A stretch of 35,428 bases of DNA from a virus (IMGVR_UViG_3300011114_000437:1-35428); one strand, 5' to 3'; counted from the first letter of the stretch, positions 1 through 6,527 are shown. Numbers and translations are program-made. The notes: generated by a model not told the origin, from the sequence alone.

Positions 1-2
1 TA

Positions 3-953
3 GACCATGCTAAATTAGTAGCAGATACCTATAAGGCAATTGATGAAAAGAATAAAGCAGAAGCAACTGAAAGAAGAAGAAAATATTTAGAAAAACAAGC
101 TGAATTACAAAAAGAAGCTGATGAAAAAGAAAAGAAGGATTTAGAAAAGCAATTAGCAATAATAGAAGCAACAAGAAAAAGATTTGCAAAAGGTGAATTT
201 GATATTATTGGTTCTGATGGTTTAACTGCTAAACAAAGAGAAAAAGCTTTAAAAGAAGAAGCAGATAGGAAAGAATATTTCCAAAAGAAAATGGATGACC
301 TAACTAAAAAGATGCAACCACAAATGCAGGCTTGGATGTTAGCTAATACTAGAAGTGCATTAGAAAAAGAATTTGGGTTAAAACAAGCTGCAGCTAAAAA
401 AGAAAATGCAATTGATACTTGGTTGAGTTCTGAAAAGAAAAAGAAATTAGACCAAAATTTACAAGCAGCTAAAGCTGGTTTAAATATAGCAGGTAATTTA
501 GTTGACCAAGGTAGTGCAGCAGGAAAAGCAATTGCCGTAGCACAAACAGGTATAGATACTTATCAATCAGCAACGGCAGCCTATAAAGCGGTTGTTGGTA
601 TTCCGGTTGTTGGACCTTTCTTAGCACCGGTAGCAGCAGCGGCTGCAATTGCAGCTGGTTTAATGAGTGTTAATAAAATAATTAATACAAAAATTCCAAC
701 AATGGGAGATGGTAGTGGAGCTAGTGCTGGTGGTGCAGAATCAGTATCAATAACACCTCCAACCGCACCTTCACTTCCTTCAATGCAATTTAATGATAGT
801 TCAATGAATGTAGGTGGTAATAATCCAACTTCACAAATTGCAAACACCTTAGCACAAACAACAAAGAAACCAATTAAAGCATATGTAGTTTCAACAGATA
901 TGAGTTCAGCGCAAGCATTAGATAGAAGAACCAACGTTGCAGCTACATTTTAA
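3..953 (+). CDS. Tape measure protein, C-terminal part (version A, 5' truncated)
   Basis: The frame is open from base 3 to the stop at 953, so this is the 3' part (316 codons) of a gene that began outside the window. The first ~100 residues are Lys/Glu-rich coiled coil. An Ala-rich hydrophobic stretch follows (TAAYKAVVGIPVVGPFLAPV onward), then a Gly/Ser/Pro-rich linker, ending in KAYVVS followed by LDRR and ATF. The complete tape measure at 31881-33863 ends with the same arrangement (KAYVVS, LDRR, ATF) but the sequence before it is only loosely similar, so these are diverged homologues. Tape measures set tail length and act inside the tail tube. The following gene is a prohead protease in both copies. 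The first ATG inside the frame is at 291, but the open frame upstream looks coding. Confidence 0.75.
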   Translation, partial: DHAKLVADTYKAIDEKNKAEATERRRKYLEKQAELQKEADEKEKKDLEKQLAIIEATRKRFAKGEFDIIGSDGLTAKQREKALKEEADRKEYFQKKMDDLTKKMQPQMQAWMLANTRSALEKEFGLKQAAAKKENAIDTWLSSEKKKKLDQNLQAAKAGLNIAGNLVDQGSAAGKAIAVAQTGIDTYQSATAAYKAVVGIPVVGPFLAPVAAAAAIAAGLMSVNKIINTKIPTMGDGSGASAGGAESVSITPPTAPSLPSMQFNDSSMNVGGNNPTSQIANTLAQTTKKPIKAYVVSTDMSSAQALDRRTNVAATF

Positions 954-987
954 TAATTTTTAATTTTAATATTGTTATTAATACATT

Positions 988-1758
988 ATGGATAATTTAT
1001 TTGAACTTACAGTAGAACCAGGCGATGAAGGAGTATTCGCAGTATCATTCGTAGCAGAACCTGCTATTGAAAGAGATTTCGTTTATATGAACAAAGCAGA
1101 AGTTAAATTTACTGCTATTGATGAAGATAGACATTTAGTGGCTGGTCCATTATTAATACCTGATAAGCGTATTTTAAGAATGGATACATTCAATCAGCCT
1201 TATCACGTATACTTTAAAGCAGATACAATTGAGCATATAGCACAACAATATCTAACTAAAAAATACAATGATAAAGTAACGTATGAACATAGTTCTCCAG
1301 TTAAAGATGTTAGTTTAGTTGAAAGTTGGGTTGTAGCAAATCCTACAAAAGATAAATCAAATCATTATGGTTTTACAATGCCAAAAGGAACATGGTTTGG
1401 AATTATGAAAGTAAACAATCCACAACTTTGGGCAGATGTTAAAGCAGGTAAAGTAAAAGGATTTAGTATTGAAGGTGAATTTGAACATACAGAAGTTAAA
1501 AACTCATTACAAATAGATTTAAGTAAAGCAATCGTAGATTTAAGTGATATGGAAGCGAAAGCAGTATTAGATAAAATTAAACATATCTTAAAAAACGATG
1601 GTAGATATAGAAAAGGTCAGAGAATAGATAAAGTAAATATGGAAGGTGAAGGTGGACAACCATCAATCGTTTCATCTTATCCTGGACAATTCGGACCTGG
1701 TAAAAAGAAAAAGGGAACAAACATTCATCCAGCATTAATTAAAAGAAAAACGATATAA
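988..1758 (+). CDS. Putative prohead serine protease, XkdF/S78-like (version A, short form)
   Basis: 256 residues resembling the phage XkdF-type putative serine protease family (Peptidase_S78_2), which matures the capsid. It aligns along its length with the protein at 33897-34970: shared blocks include AVSFVAEPAIERDFVY / ALSLVNSPAIQSNFVY, GPLLIPDKRILRM / GPILIPDMKILRM, an EH followed by VSLVESWV, and KGFSIEGEF / KGISLEGLF. By analogy with S78 proteases the His of EH and the Ser of GFSIEG are candidate catalytic residues (inference). This copy lacks the ~100-residue extra domain of the other copy and goes from RIDKVNMEGEG straight to QPSI...YPGQ. It starts 34 nt after the tape-measure stop and ends 2 nt before the next gene. 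Confidence 0.7.
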   Translation: MDNLFELTVEPGDEGVFAVSFVAEPAIERDFVYMNKAEVKFTAIDEDRHLVAGPLLIPDKRILRMDTFNQPYHVYFKADTIEHIAQQYLTKKYNDKVTYEHSSPVKDVSLVESWVVANPTKDKSNHYGFTMPKGTWFGIMKVNNPQLWADVKAGKVKGFSIEGEFEHTEVKNSLQIDLSKAIVDLSDMEAKAVLDKIKHILKNDGRYRKGQRIDKVNMEGEGGQPSIVSSYPGQFGPGKKKKGTNIHPALIKRKTI

Positions 1759-1760
1759 CA

Positions 1761-2129
1761 ATGGCGACATTTACAGAATTTTTATCAGTATTAAACTCAG
1801 CAAAACAACAAAGTATTTTCTGGCACAATCAAACCGAATCGTATGCAGAACATCGTACACTTAATGGATTCTATGATAAAATATTGGATTTATTGGATGG
1901 TTTAGTAGAAAGTACAGCAGGTATATATGGTAGACCTAAAGGATATGAGGCACATGATTTCGTAGATTGGACATCAACTGATGATACAATAAAATACTTT
2001 CAGAACTTATACAAATATGTTGAAACTGAAAGAACATCTTTATATTCAGAAACTTGGTTTCAGAATCAAATAGATGAAATCTCAGCACAAATAGCACAAA
2101 CAATTTACTTACTTACACTAAAGAAATAA
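1761..2129 (+). CDS. Ferritin-like / Dps-like small protein (DUF5856-type)
   Basis: 122 residues, helical throughout, with the pattern IFWHNQTESYAEHRTLNGFYD near residues 19-39, then a long amphipathic helix LDLLDGLVESTAGIYGRPKGY and a C-terminal helix ending in QTIYLLTLKK. From memory this fits phage proteins of the DUF5856 type, thought to be small four-helix ferritin-like proteins; family recall is moderate and metal binding is inferred. It sits 2 nt after the protease and 1 nt before the next gene, clearly in the same operon. No equivalent lies between the second protease copy (ends 34970) and the next gene (starts 34972), so it is an accessory gene present in only one version of the locus. 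Confidence 0.55.
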   Translation: MATFTEFLSVLNSAKQQSIFWHNQTESYAEHRTLNGFYDKILDLLDGLVESTAGIYGRPKGYEAHDFVDWTSTDDTIKYFQNLYKYVETERTSLYSETWFQNQIDEISAQIAQTIYLLTLKK

Positions 2130-2130
2130 T

Positions 2131-2547
2131 ATGTTAGGTAATCAACAAATATTAACTAAGTTAAAAGGATTAAGATTAGCAACGTGTCCTACGGCAACAA
2201 AGGATATACCAACTAATTTAAAGAATAGACAAAGATGTATTGACGAGGCGAATTATGGTCCTCTTAATCCAAACGAACCTAACGAAGATTATTGGATAGC
2301 TAAAGCAAAAGTATTCGGTGGTGAAGATATAGAAAGTGCAAAGAAAGCCCTTTGTGGTAATTGTTCATTCTTTGTTCAAACTAAAGCAATGTTAGAATGT
2401 ATTGCAGAAGGTATAGGTGGTGAAATAAAAGATGAGTGGGATACAATTGATGCAGGTAATTTAGGATATTGTGAAGCATTTGATTTTAAATGTGCAGCAA
2501 ATAGAACGTGTGATGCATGGGTGGTTGGAGGTCCTATCGTTGACTAG
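2131..2547 (+). CDS. Cysteine-rich conserved phage protein (version A copy)
   Basis: 138 residues with eight cysteines (C19, C36, C75, C78, C90, C114, C121, C127). The CGNC pair at 75-78 and the tail GYC-FKC-RTC suggest a bound metal or iron-sulfur centre (inference). I do not recognise a named function. A second, collinear copy of the same length lies at 34972-35388. The N-terminal ~30 residues differ at several sites, but after that the proteins differ only at L112/V112. Nucleotide identity rises along the gene and becomes complete after position 2461. Confidence 0.6.
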   Translation: MLGNQQILTKLKGLRLATCPTATKDIPTNLKNRQRCIDEANYGPLNPNEPNEDYWIAKAKVFGGEDIESAKKALCGNCSFFVQTKAMLECIAEGIGGEIKDEWDTIDAGNLGYCEAFDFKCAANRTCDAWVVGGPIVD

Positions 2548-2587
2548 TAATTTAATACATAATAAATTAGCTCAATACTTTGCAAAA
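2462..2587 (+). repeat. Internal partner of the terminal repeat
   Basis: Same 126 bases as 35303-35428. Its location 2.46 kb inside the window, and not at base 1, is what argues against a simple direct terminal repeat. Confidence 0.9.
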
Positions 2588-2896
2588 GAAGAAAAACTAA
2601 CTGTTAGTGAATTTTTAGATTTATTAAAACAAAGTAGTAGAACTGACAAAATGAGTATTAGATGGTTTACTGAGGGTAGTGCAGATGGTAGTGGAAAACC
2701 TCCTCATATGTCTCAGCATTTAATGTGGTGGGAAGATGGACCAAAGGGAAATGGTATTGCGGGTGGTAGTGATACAAAACAATCACAAGACCAATTTAAT
2801 TTACAAGTTACTCCAGGTCAAAATAATTGGAGAACACTAAGTTACAATTTAATAGATAGAGTAGCATTCAAAGGAAAAATATATAAAGTAATATAA
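2513..2896 (+). CDS. Hypothetical protein overlapping the Cys-rich gene
   Basis: The stop at 2896 and most of the frame are clear; the start is not. Options are ATG 2471 (77-nt overlap with the previous gene), ATG 2513 (35-nt overlap, used here) and TTG 2540 (8-nt overlap, with GGAGG at 2527-2531). The last gives an overlap typical of this genome, but a Shine-Dalgarno site would be unusual here and those bases also encode the upstream WVVGGP. The protein has a helical N-terminus (NKLAQYFAKEEKLTVSEFLDLL) and a Gly/Trp-rich middle (HLMWWEDGPKGNG). No family recognised. It runs into the next gene with a 1-nt gap. Confidence 0.5.
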   Translation: MHGWLEVLSLTSNLIHNKLAQYFAKEEKLTVSEFLDLLKQSSRTDKMSIRWFTEGSADGSGKPPHMSQHLMWWEDGPKGNGIAGGSDTKQSQDQFNLQVTPGQNNWRTLSYNLIDRVAFKGKIYKVI

Positions 2897-2897
2897 T

Positions 2898-3203
2898 ATG
2901 CCAATACCAACCCCAACAGCAGCAGAAACAGAAGAAGTATTTGTAAGTAGATGTATCGGTGAAATCATTGATGAATACGGACAAGAACAAAGTGCAGCAA
3001 TCTGTTATAACACTTATAGAAAATCAGAAGGTATGAGTAGTGATAGATTAGTGATGAGTAAAATCAATCAATTTAATAAATACAAAGGTATCAATCTAGC
3101 ACCTGAAGGTGAAGAAGGACCTTGTTGGGATGGATATGAACAATACGGAACAAAAGAATTGGATGGTAGAACTGTCCCAAACTGCATTCCAATAAAAGAA
3201 TAA
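2898..3203 (+). CDS. Small conserved phage protein (head-protease-associated motifs)
   Basis: 101 residues in two segments. Residues 1-42 contain EEVFVSRCIGEIIDEYGQEQ followed by AAICYNTYRK, a pattern I know from short segments attached to or near phage head/protease genes. The C-terminal segment GPCWDGYEQYGTKELDGRTV ending in PNCIP is another such motif. Here both occur in one small separate protein downstream of a protease. Function is unknown; a role in head maturation is inference from motif company and position. It is 1 nt from the gene on either side. Confidence 0.55.
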   Translation: MPIPTPTAAETEEVFVSRCIGEIIDEYGQEQSAAICYNTYRKSEGMSSDRLVMSKINQFNKYKGINLAPEGEEGPCWDGYEQYGTKELDGRTVPNCIPIKE

Positions 3204-3204
3204 T

Positions 3205-3486
3205 ATGGAAAATATATACACATTCTTAATTACAATAGTTTCTACATTAGGTGGTGCAAGTGCGTGGAGATACTTTGAAAAAAGAGCAACACATAAAGAG
3301 GATGATGAAAGATATATTAGAAATGATTGTCAAAGTAGAATAAGTAAATTAGAAGCTCTATTAGAAAGAAATAGTAAAGAGAAAGATGAGTTAAGGGCAT
3401 TAGTATTACACCTTTCAACAGAAGTAGCAAAACTACAAACCCAAATTGCATTCTTAGAAACACAAACTAAAAAAAGTAATTTATAA
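3205..3486 (+). CDS. Membrane-anchored coiled-coil protein (holin or spanin candidate)
   Basis: 93 residues. An N-terminal hydrophobic helix (IYTFLITIVSTLGGASAW, residues ~4-21) is followed by a charged linker and a long coiled coil (residues ~40-90, heptad Leu/Ile in SRISKLEALLERN and LSTEVAKLQTQIAFLE). One membrane segment plus a long coiled coil fits an inner-membrane spanin, a holin-like or a phage membrane-adaptor protein. There is no lipobox and no neighbouring endolysin to settle it. It is the second-last gene of the rightward late operon, a plausible place for lysis functions. Overlaps the next gene by 1 nt. Confidence 0.5.
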   Translation: MENIYTFLITIVSTLGGASAWRYFEKRATHKEDDERYIRNDCQSRISKLEALLERNSKEKDELRALVLHLSTEVAKLQTQIAFLETQTKKSNL

Positions 3487-3608
3487 TGGCTAAACAAACA
3501 ACTACTACAAAAGAAATTAAATCTAAAAAGAAAGGAAATCCTAAAGGTATAAAAGGAAAAGGTCCCAAAACAAAGAATACAAAAGTGACAAGAGGACAAG
3601 GTAAGTAA
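3486..3608 (+). CDS. Very small Lys/Thr-rich basic protein
   Basis: A 40-residue ORF whose ATG shares one base with the preceding stop (TAATG at 3484-3488). It is strongly basic, with Lys-Gly repeats (KSKKKGNPKGIKGKGPKTKN) and no hydrophobic core, so it could bind nucleic acid or be disordered. It is the last gene before the terminator pair. The tight coupling supports it being real; no function is recognised. Confidence 0.45.
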   Translation: MAKQTTTTKEIKSKKKGNPKGIKGKGPKTKNTKVTRGQGK

Positions 3609-3694
3609 TGACCAGGATTAGGTTGTTACTATGTATAACCTAAATTTAACCCCTCAAATATAAAAGTAAGGTGTAACTACCAAAAAGAGTAAAG

Positions 3695-3724
3695 ACCCGT
3701 TAATTAAAGCCTAATGGGTTTTTT
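3695..3724 (+). terminator. Rho-independent terminator of the rightward late operon
   Basis: Stem ACCCGTTA (3695-3702) pairs with TAATGGGT (3712-3719), one G-U pair, followed on the plus strand by a T6 run (3719-3724). It lies 87 nt past the last rightward gene. A further 7-bp inverted repeat (TTAGGTT 3618-3624 / AACCTAA 3637-3643) lies just after that gene but has no T tract. Confidence 0.7.
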
Positions 3725-3731
3725 CATGCGC

Positions 3732-3762
3732 AAAAAAACCCCCAATAAAAATATTAGGGGGT
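3732..3762 (-). terminator. Terminator of the leftward HNH transcript (hairpin with T tract on the minus strand)
   Basis: ACCCCC (3738-3743) pairs with GGGGGT (3757-3762), and AATA/TATT extend the stem. The A7 run at 3732-3738 becomes a T run after the stem when read leftward, so this hairpin stops transcripts coming from the minus-strand HNH gene at 3896-4216. With the previous terminator it forms a convergent transcription boundary. Confidence 0.65.
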
Positions 3763-3895
3763 ATCTACTAAGTGATGGCAAAAAAACTTTGGTAGATTTT
3801 ATAAGGAATTGGGTCACTCTATATAATGTTAATAAACGATAGAGTAGTATATTAAGACCACAACCATAGATTTAACACCGAATAAATCCAAAGTA

Positions 3896-4216
3896 TCAAC
3901 GTCTACCATCTATAACTGCTTGTTGAATATTTTCTTTTTGAGTTCCCCAATATAAATTACTAAAATGATTATTATGTGGATTATTATCTTTATGACAAAC
4001 ATATGGTTTATTATCAGGATTTTCTAAAAAATGTAATGCAACTAATCTATGCACGCCAATTGTAGTCTTTTTATTTTCCTTACATAATCTAATTTTAATA
4101 TATCTATCATACCCTAGTTTCCTTTCAATATTTCGTTTTACATTAAAAATATTACCAAAATTACTTACTTGGTATAATCCTTCAAATCCTTGTATATCTG
4201 TCCATATTTCTTTCAT
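3896..4216 (-). CDS. HNH homing endonuclease with NUMOD4 domain
   Basis: 106 residues on the minus strand. The N-terminus MKEIWTDIQGFEGLYQVSNF is a NUMOD4-type DNA-binding motif. The HNH part follows: VHRLVALHF (H56), then CHKDNNPHNNHFSNLYWGT (H75 with downstream Asn residues). Free-standing HNH nucleases cut a DNA site and spread by copying into it. The gene stands alone between convergent terminators on one side and its own promoter on the other, opposite to the surrounding genes. The promoter is so close that the message would have almost no leader. Confidence 0.85.
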   Translation of the reverse strand: MKEIWTDIQGFEGLYQVSNFGNIFNVKRNIERKLGYDRYIKIRLCKENKKTTIGVHRLVALHFLENPDNKPYVCHKDNNPHNNHFSNLYWGTQKENIQQAVIDGRR

Positions 4217-4220
4217 ATAT

Positions 4221-4252
4221 CAAATATACATAAAATAATTCATTTTTCCAAA
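4221..4252 (-). promoter_or_regulatory. Bacteroidota-type promoter of the leftward HNH gene
   Basis: Read on the minus strand: TTTG (4252-4249), 20-bp spacer, TATATTTG (4228-4221). This is an exact match to the Bacteroidota -33/-7 consensus TTTG/TAnnTTTG. Only four bases separate the -7 element from the ATG at 4216, so transcription would start at or within a few bases of the start codon. Confidence 0.8.
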
Positions 4253-4259
4253 TAAAGGG

Positions 4260-4268
4260 GTGGATAAC
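4260..4268 (+). promoter_or_regulatory. DnaA-box-like sequence in the divergent intergenic region
   Basis: GGTGGATAA matches 8 of 9 bases of the inverse DnaA box TGTGGATAA and is followed by an AT-rich tract. The 219-bp gap (4217-4435) between divergent transcription units is the largest early-region gap. Only one clear box is present, so an origin is only a possibility. Confidence 0.2.
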
Positions 4269-4350
4269 TTGTTAATAACTTTTTTATTAAAATTAATGTT
4301 TTATAGTAAATCTATCATATATATAAGTGTAATAAATAAAACCAATATAA

Positions 4351-4382
4351 TTTGGTAGAATGAAAAGATTATCGTATCTTTA
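4351..4382 (+). promoter_or_regulatory. Bacteroidota-type promoter for the early operon
   Basis: TTTG (4351-4354), 20-bp spacer, TATCTTTA (4375-4382), one base from TAnnTTTG. The first gene, ATG 4436, lies 53 nt downstream. The same TTTGGTA...TCGTATCTT wording occurs at 27877-27908. Confidence 0.75.
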
Positions 4383-4435
4383 TTATATAAACAATCAAAC
4401 CTCCGGAATGGGAAACAATCCAAACACAAAAAAAG

Positions 4436-4633
4436 ATGGCAAATCAAACAAAACAAAACGAAATCGCAGAAGCAATTGACAATCTAGCATCAGTATTAGA
4501 CTATACTGAAATGCATGGACCAAACAAACAATGTGGAATGATTGGAGTATCAATGACAGAAGCAGTTTACTCCTTAGCAATCAACATCGGACGAATTGCA
4601 GATGTAATGGAAAAGCAATCAAAACAAAAGTAA
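4436..4633 (+). CDS. Small early protein, unknown function
   Basis: 65 residues, first gene after the early promoter and immediately closed by a strong terminator, so it can be made as a separate short message. It is helical and has two cores (AEAIDNLASVLDYTEMHG and TEAVYSLAINIGRIADVMEK). There is no known catalytic motif and no membrane segment. Its position as the first, transcriptionally insulated gene suits an immediate-early host-interaction or regulatory protein (inference). Start chosen at ATG 4436; a competing 23-codon ORF from ATG 4409 in another frame is less convincing. Confidence 0.55.
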   Translation: MANQTKQNEIAEAIDNLASVLDYTEMHGPNKQCGMIGVSMTEAVYSLAINIGRIADVMEKQSKQK

Positions 4634-4638
4634 AACAC

Positions 4639-4664
4639 AAAGGGGGTGAAAATCCCCCTTTTAT
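4639..4664 (+). terminator. Strong Rho-independent terminator after the first early gene
   Basis: A perfect 8-bp stem, AAAGGGGG (4639-4646) with CCCCCTTT (4654-4661), loop TGAAAAT, followed by T-rich TTTTATTA. It starts 6 nt after the stop at 4633. No promoter of the usual kind is visible between it and the next gene at 4690, so expression of the later early genes needs read-through or an unseen promoter. Confidence 0.8.
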
Positions 4665-4689
4665 TAATAAACACAAAAATAAAACGAAA

Positions 4690-5058
4690 ATGGCACAGAT
4701 GAAAGAAATTGAAGGTTACAATGGGTATTTTATAGATACTGATGGTAATGTATGGACAACTAAGAAACACAAAGGAAAGACTGGTTTAACTAAACTAACT
4801 CTATCTAAAAAGAAAACAGGTTACTTATATGCTAACATTTATTGGGGTAACTCTAATAATGAAAGGAGTTCACTAAGAGTAAATAGATTAGTATATCAGA
4901 CATTTGTAAGTTGTATACCTGAAGGATTTGTTATAGACCATATTAATGATACCAAAGATGACAATAGATTAGATAATTTACAAATGTTATCGGTAAAAGA
5001 AAATACAAAGAAGTATTGGAAAACACCGCCGGCACAATTAAGAAAAAAAACTATATAA
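4690..5058 (+). CDS. HNH endonuclease (homing type)
   Basis: 122 residues from ATG 4690; an upstream ATG in frame (4531) would run back through the terminator and the previous gene and is rejected. N-terminus MAQMKEIEGYNGYFIDTDGN is NUMOD-like. The HNH part is VNRLVYQTF (position 65 is Asn where VHRLV is usual) and VIDHINDTKDDNRLDNLQML (H84). The His-to-Asn change at the first position may weaken or alter metal/catalytic function. Followed 1 nt later by the DUF1376-like gene. Confidence 0.75.
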   Translation: MAQMKEIEGYNGYFIDTDGNVWTTKKHKGKTGLTKLTLSKKKTGYLYANIYWGNSNNERSSLRVNRLVYQTFVSCIPEGFVIDHINDTKDDNRLDNLQMLSVKENTKKYWKTPPAQLRKKTI

Positions 5059-5059
5059 G

Positions 5060-5569
5060 ATGGCAAAAGACCCAGCAGTATTATTCTACACATCAGATTT
5101 TCTGAGTTCAACATTTACTATGAGTGATGAGCAGGTCGGAAGATACATTAGATTATTATGTATTCAACATCAGAAAGGTAAACTAACTGATAAAGATTTG
5201 AAAAATATATTAACTGATGAAGATATAGATATATTTGAAAAGTTTGTAAAAGAAGCAGATGGTTTCTATTATAATCAGAGAATGAAAGATGAAACTATAA
5301 GAAGAAAAAACTTTACTGAAAGTAGAAAACATAATGGAAGCAAAGGTGGTAGACCTAAAACCATAGAAAAACCTAGTGGTTATGCATATGCTAAACCATA
5401 TGGTAAACCTAACGATAACCTTACCGAAACTGTAACTGTAACTGTAACTGATACTGTAAATAATAACTTGAAACTAGAAACTATAAATGATACTAGTGTA
5501 TATAGTATAGCAGCTAAAATGAAAATGAAACCAGTCCAATCACAAATAGATGAATTAGACAAATTATAA
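5060..5569 (+). CDS. DUF1376-like putative replication organiser
   Basis: 169 residues. The N-terminus MAKDPAVLFYTSDFLSSTF followed by MSDEQVGRYIRLLCIQHQKG is the signature of the DUF1376 winged-helix-like domain found at the start of phage replisome-organiser/helicase-loader proteins. FYYNQRM and RRKNFTESRKHNGSKGGRPK (residues ~72-100) fit the usual end of that domain. After residue ~100 comes a low-complexity Thr/Val and Tyr/Lys region with a short hexanucleotide repeat. It is the only replication-type protein I see, so host DNA polymerase and helicase are presumably recruited. No helicase or ATPase motif is present. Confidence 0.65.
   Translation: MAKDPAVLFYTSDFLSSTFTMSDEQVGRYIRLLCIQHQKGKLTDKDLKNILTDEDIDIFEKFVKEADGFYYNQRMKDETIRRKNFTESRKHNGSKGGRPKTIEKPSGYAYAKPYGKPNDNLTETVTVTVTDTVNNNLKLETINDTSVYSIAAKMKMKPVQSQIDELDKL
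5428..5451 (+). repeat. Short in-frame hexanucleotide repeat (AACTGT unit)
   Basis: Three exact AACTGT units and a fourth ending in A, encoding a Thr-Val run inside the linker of the DUF1376-like protein. Changes in unit number would preserve the frame. Confidence 0.6.
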
Positions 5570-5587
5570 ACAAAACAAAAAATAGAG

Positions 5588-6181
5588 ATGGTAAGATTAA
5601 CAACAGAACTATTCAGAACTCCGGGAATAGTATTTAATGAAAGAACAGGAGAGGAATTTGATTTAACTAATATATTAACAGTATCAAAAACAGGAAATGT
5701 ATTTGTATTAGCTAGAGTTCATAATGGTAAATCTTTAGATGGTAGATTTATTGTTGGTAGACCTAATAAAACAAATCATATTCAGATTGGTATTACTGAT
5801 GATAAGGGTAAAAAAAGATTTATATATGTACATAGATTAGTAGCACACGCATGGTTAAAGAGAGAAGTATATCAAACAGATGTAATGCATTTAGATGATA
5901 ACCCATTAAACAATCATATAAGTAATCTCAGATGGGCTACTTGTCAAGATAACATAGATGATATGATTTCAAAAGATAGAGATAATTTCTATGGTAAAAA
6001 GAAAGCATGTTCAGATGAAATAATGATTAAGATATGGAAAATGGGTAAGGGTGGAATAAATATGAAACCTAGACATATTCATGAATTATTTCCAACTATG
6101 AGTTATGAAACTTTATATCCAATGTGTCATGGTACATCTAAACGATTACAAAGATACCTTAGAAATAATTTGGTAAAGTAA
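5588..6181 (+). CDS. HNH endonuclease, large variant
   Basis: 197 residues, longer than the other HNH proteins here. The core is YVHRLVAHAWLK (near residues 79-90), then VMHLDDNPLNNHISNLRWAT, giving the His-Asn-His-like pattern with H-D-D-N replacing H-x-D-x-N. The N-terminal ~70 residues contain FNERTGEEFDLTNIL and a beta-rich region. The C-terminal 60 residues (SDEIMIKIWKMGKGGINMKP onward) look like a helix-turn-helix DNA-recognition tail, as in other homing nucleases. It follows the DUF1376-like gene by 18 nt. Confidence 0.75.
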   Translation: MVRLTTELFRTPGIVFNERTGEEFDLTNILTVSKTGNVFVLARVHNGKSLDGRFIVGRPNKTNHIQIGITDDKGKKRFIYVHRLVAHAWLKREVYQTDVMHLDDNPLNNHISNLRWATCQDNIDDMISKDRDNFYGKKKACSDEIMIKIWKMGKGGINMKPRHIHELFPTMSYETLYPMCHGTSKRLQRYLRNNLVK

Positions 6182-6218
6182 AATAAAAAGATTAACTTAA
6201 AGTATAAACTAAATAAAA

Positions 6219-6485
6219 ATGGAAGAACAATTTTACACATATGAAGTATTCTATACAGGTAATATAGAAAGAGAACTTGATGAAAAAATAGAAGAAGTTA
6301 TTAGAGAATATCTATCAGAAACATTAAATGTACAAAGTGAATGGTATTATAGTGAATTTACTTTAACAATACCATCTTATAGATTAATTGGGTTTGAACT
6401 AAGTAGAGAATTAGTGCATATTGAAAGATTAAAACTTATTCAGTATGTAGCAGATTATTTTTCAGGATTGGTATTAACACAATAA
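6219..6485 (+). CDS. Hypothetical acidic protein
   Basis: 88 residues, acidic N-terminal half (ELDEKIEEVIREYLSETL) and an aromatic-rich C-terminus. No recognised family, no membrane segment, no Cys. Lies between two HNH genes in the rightward early operon with A-rich leader and no Shine-Dalgarno site. Confidence 0.5.
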   Translation: MEEQFYTYEVFYTGNIERELDEKIEEVIREYLSETLNVQSEWYYSEFTLTIPSYRLIGFELSRELVHIERLKLIQYVADYFSGLVLTQ

Positions 6486-6498
6486 ACTTTTCGTTTTA
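6467..6498 (+). promoter_or_regulatory. Weak promoter candidate for the HNH gene at 6528
   Basis: ATTG (6467-6470) followed by GTA, 20-bp spacer, TCGTTTTA (6491-6498). The spacing and the TTGGTA context match the stronger promoters in this window, but the -7 element lacks the leading TA. It begins inside the end of the previous gene. Confidence 0.3.
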
Positions 6499-6527
6499 TT
6501 AAAAAGATGATACTTATAAACAGATAA

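Noticed and set aside
581-934. 117-aa minus-strand ORF inside the tape-measure fragment
   Set aside because: Antisense shadow of the Ala-rich region in the real gene; the plus-strand frame is clearly coding.
2527-2542. Shine-Dalgarno GGAGG before TTG 2540
   Set aside because: These bases encode the conserved GGP of the upstream protein, and other starts in the window do not use such sites. Kept only as an alternative start.
4409-4480. 23-codon ORF from ATG 4409
   Set aside because: It overlaps the better 65-aa ORF, is low complexity and has no supporting context.
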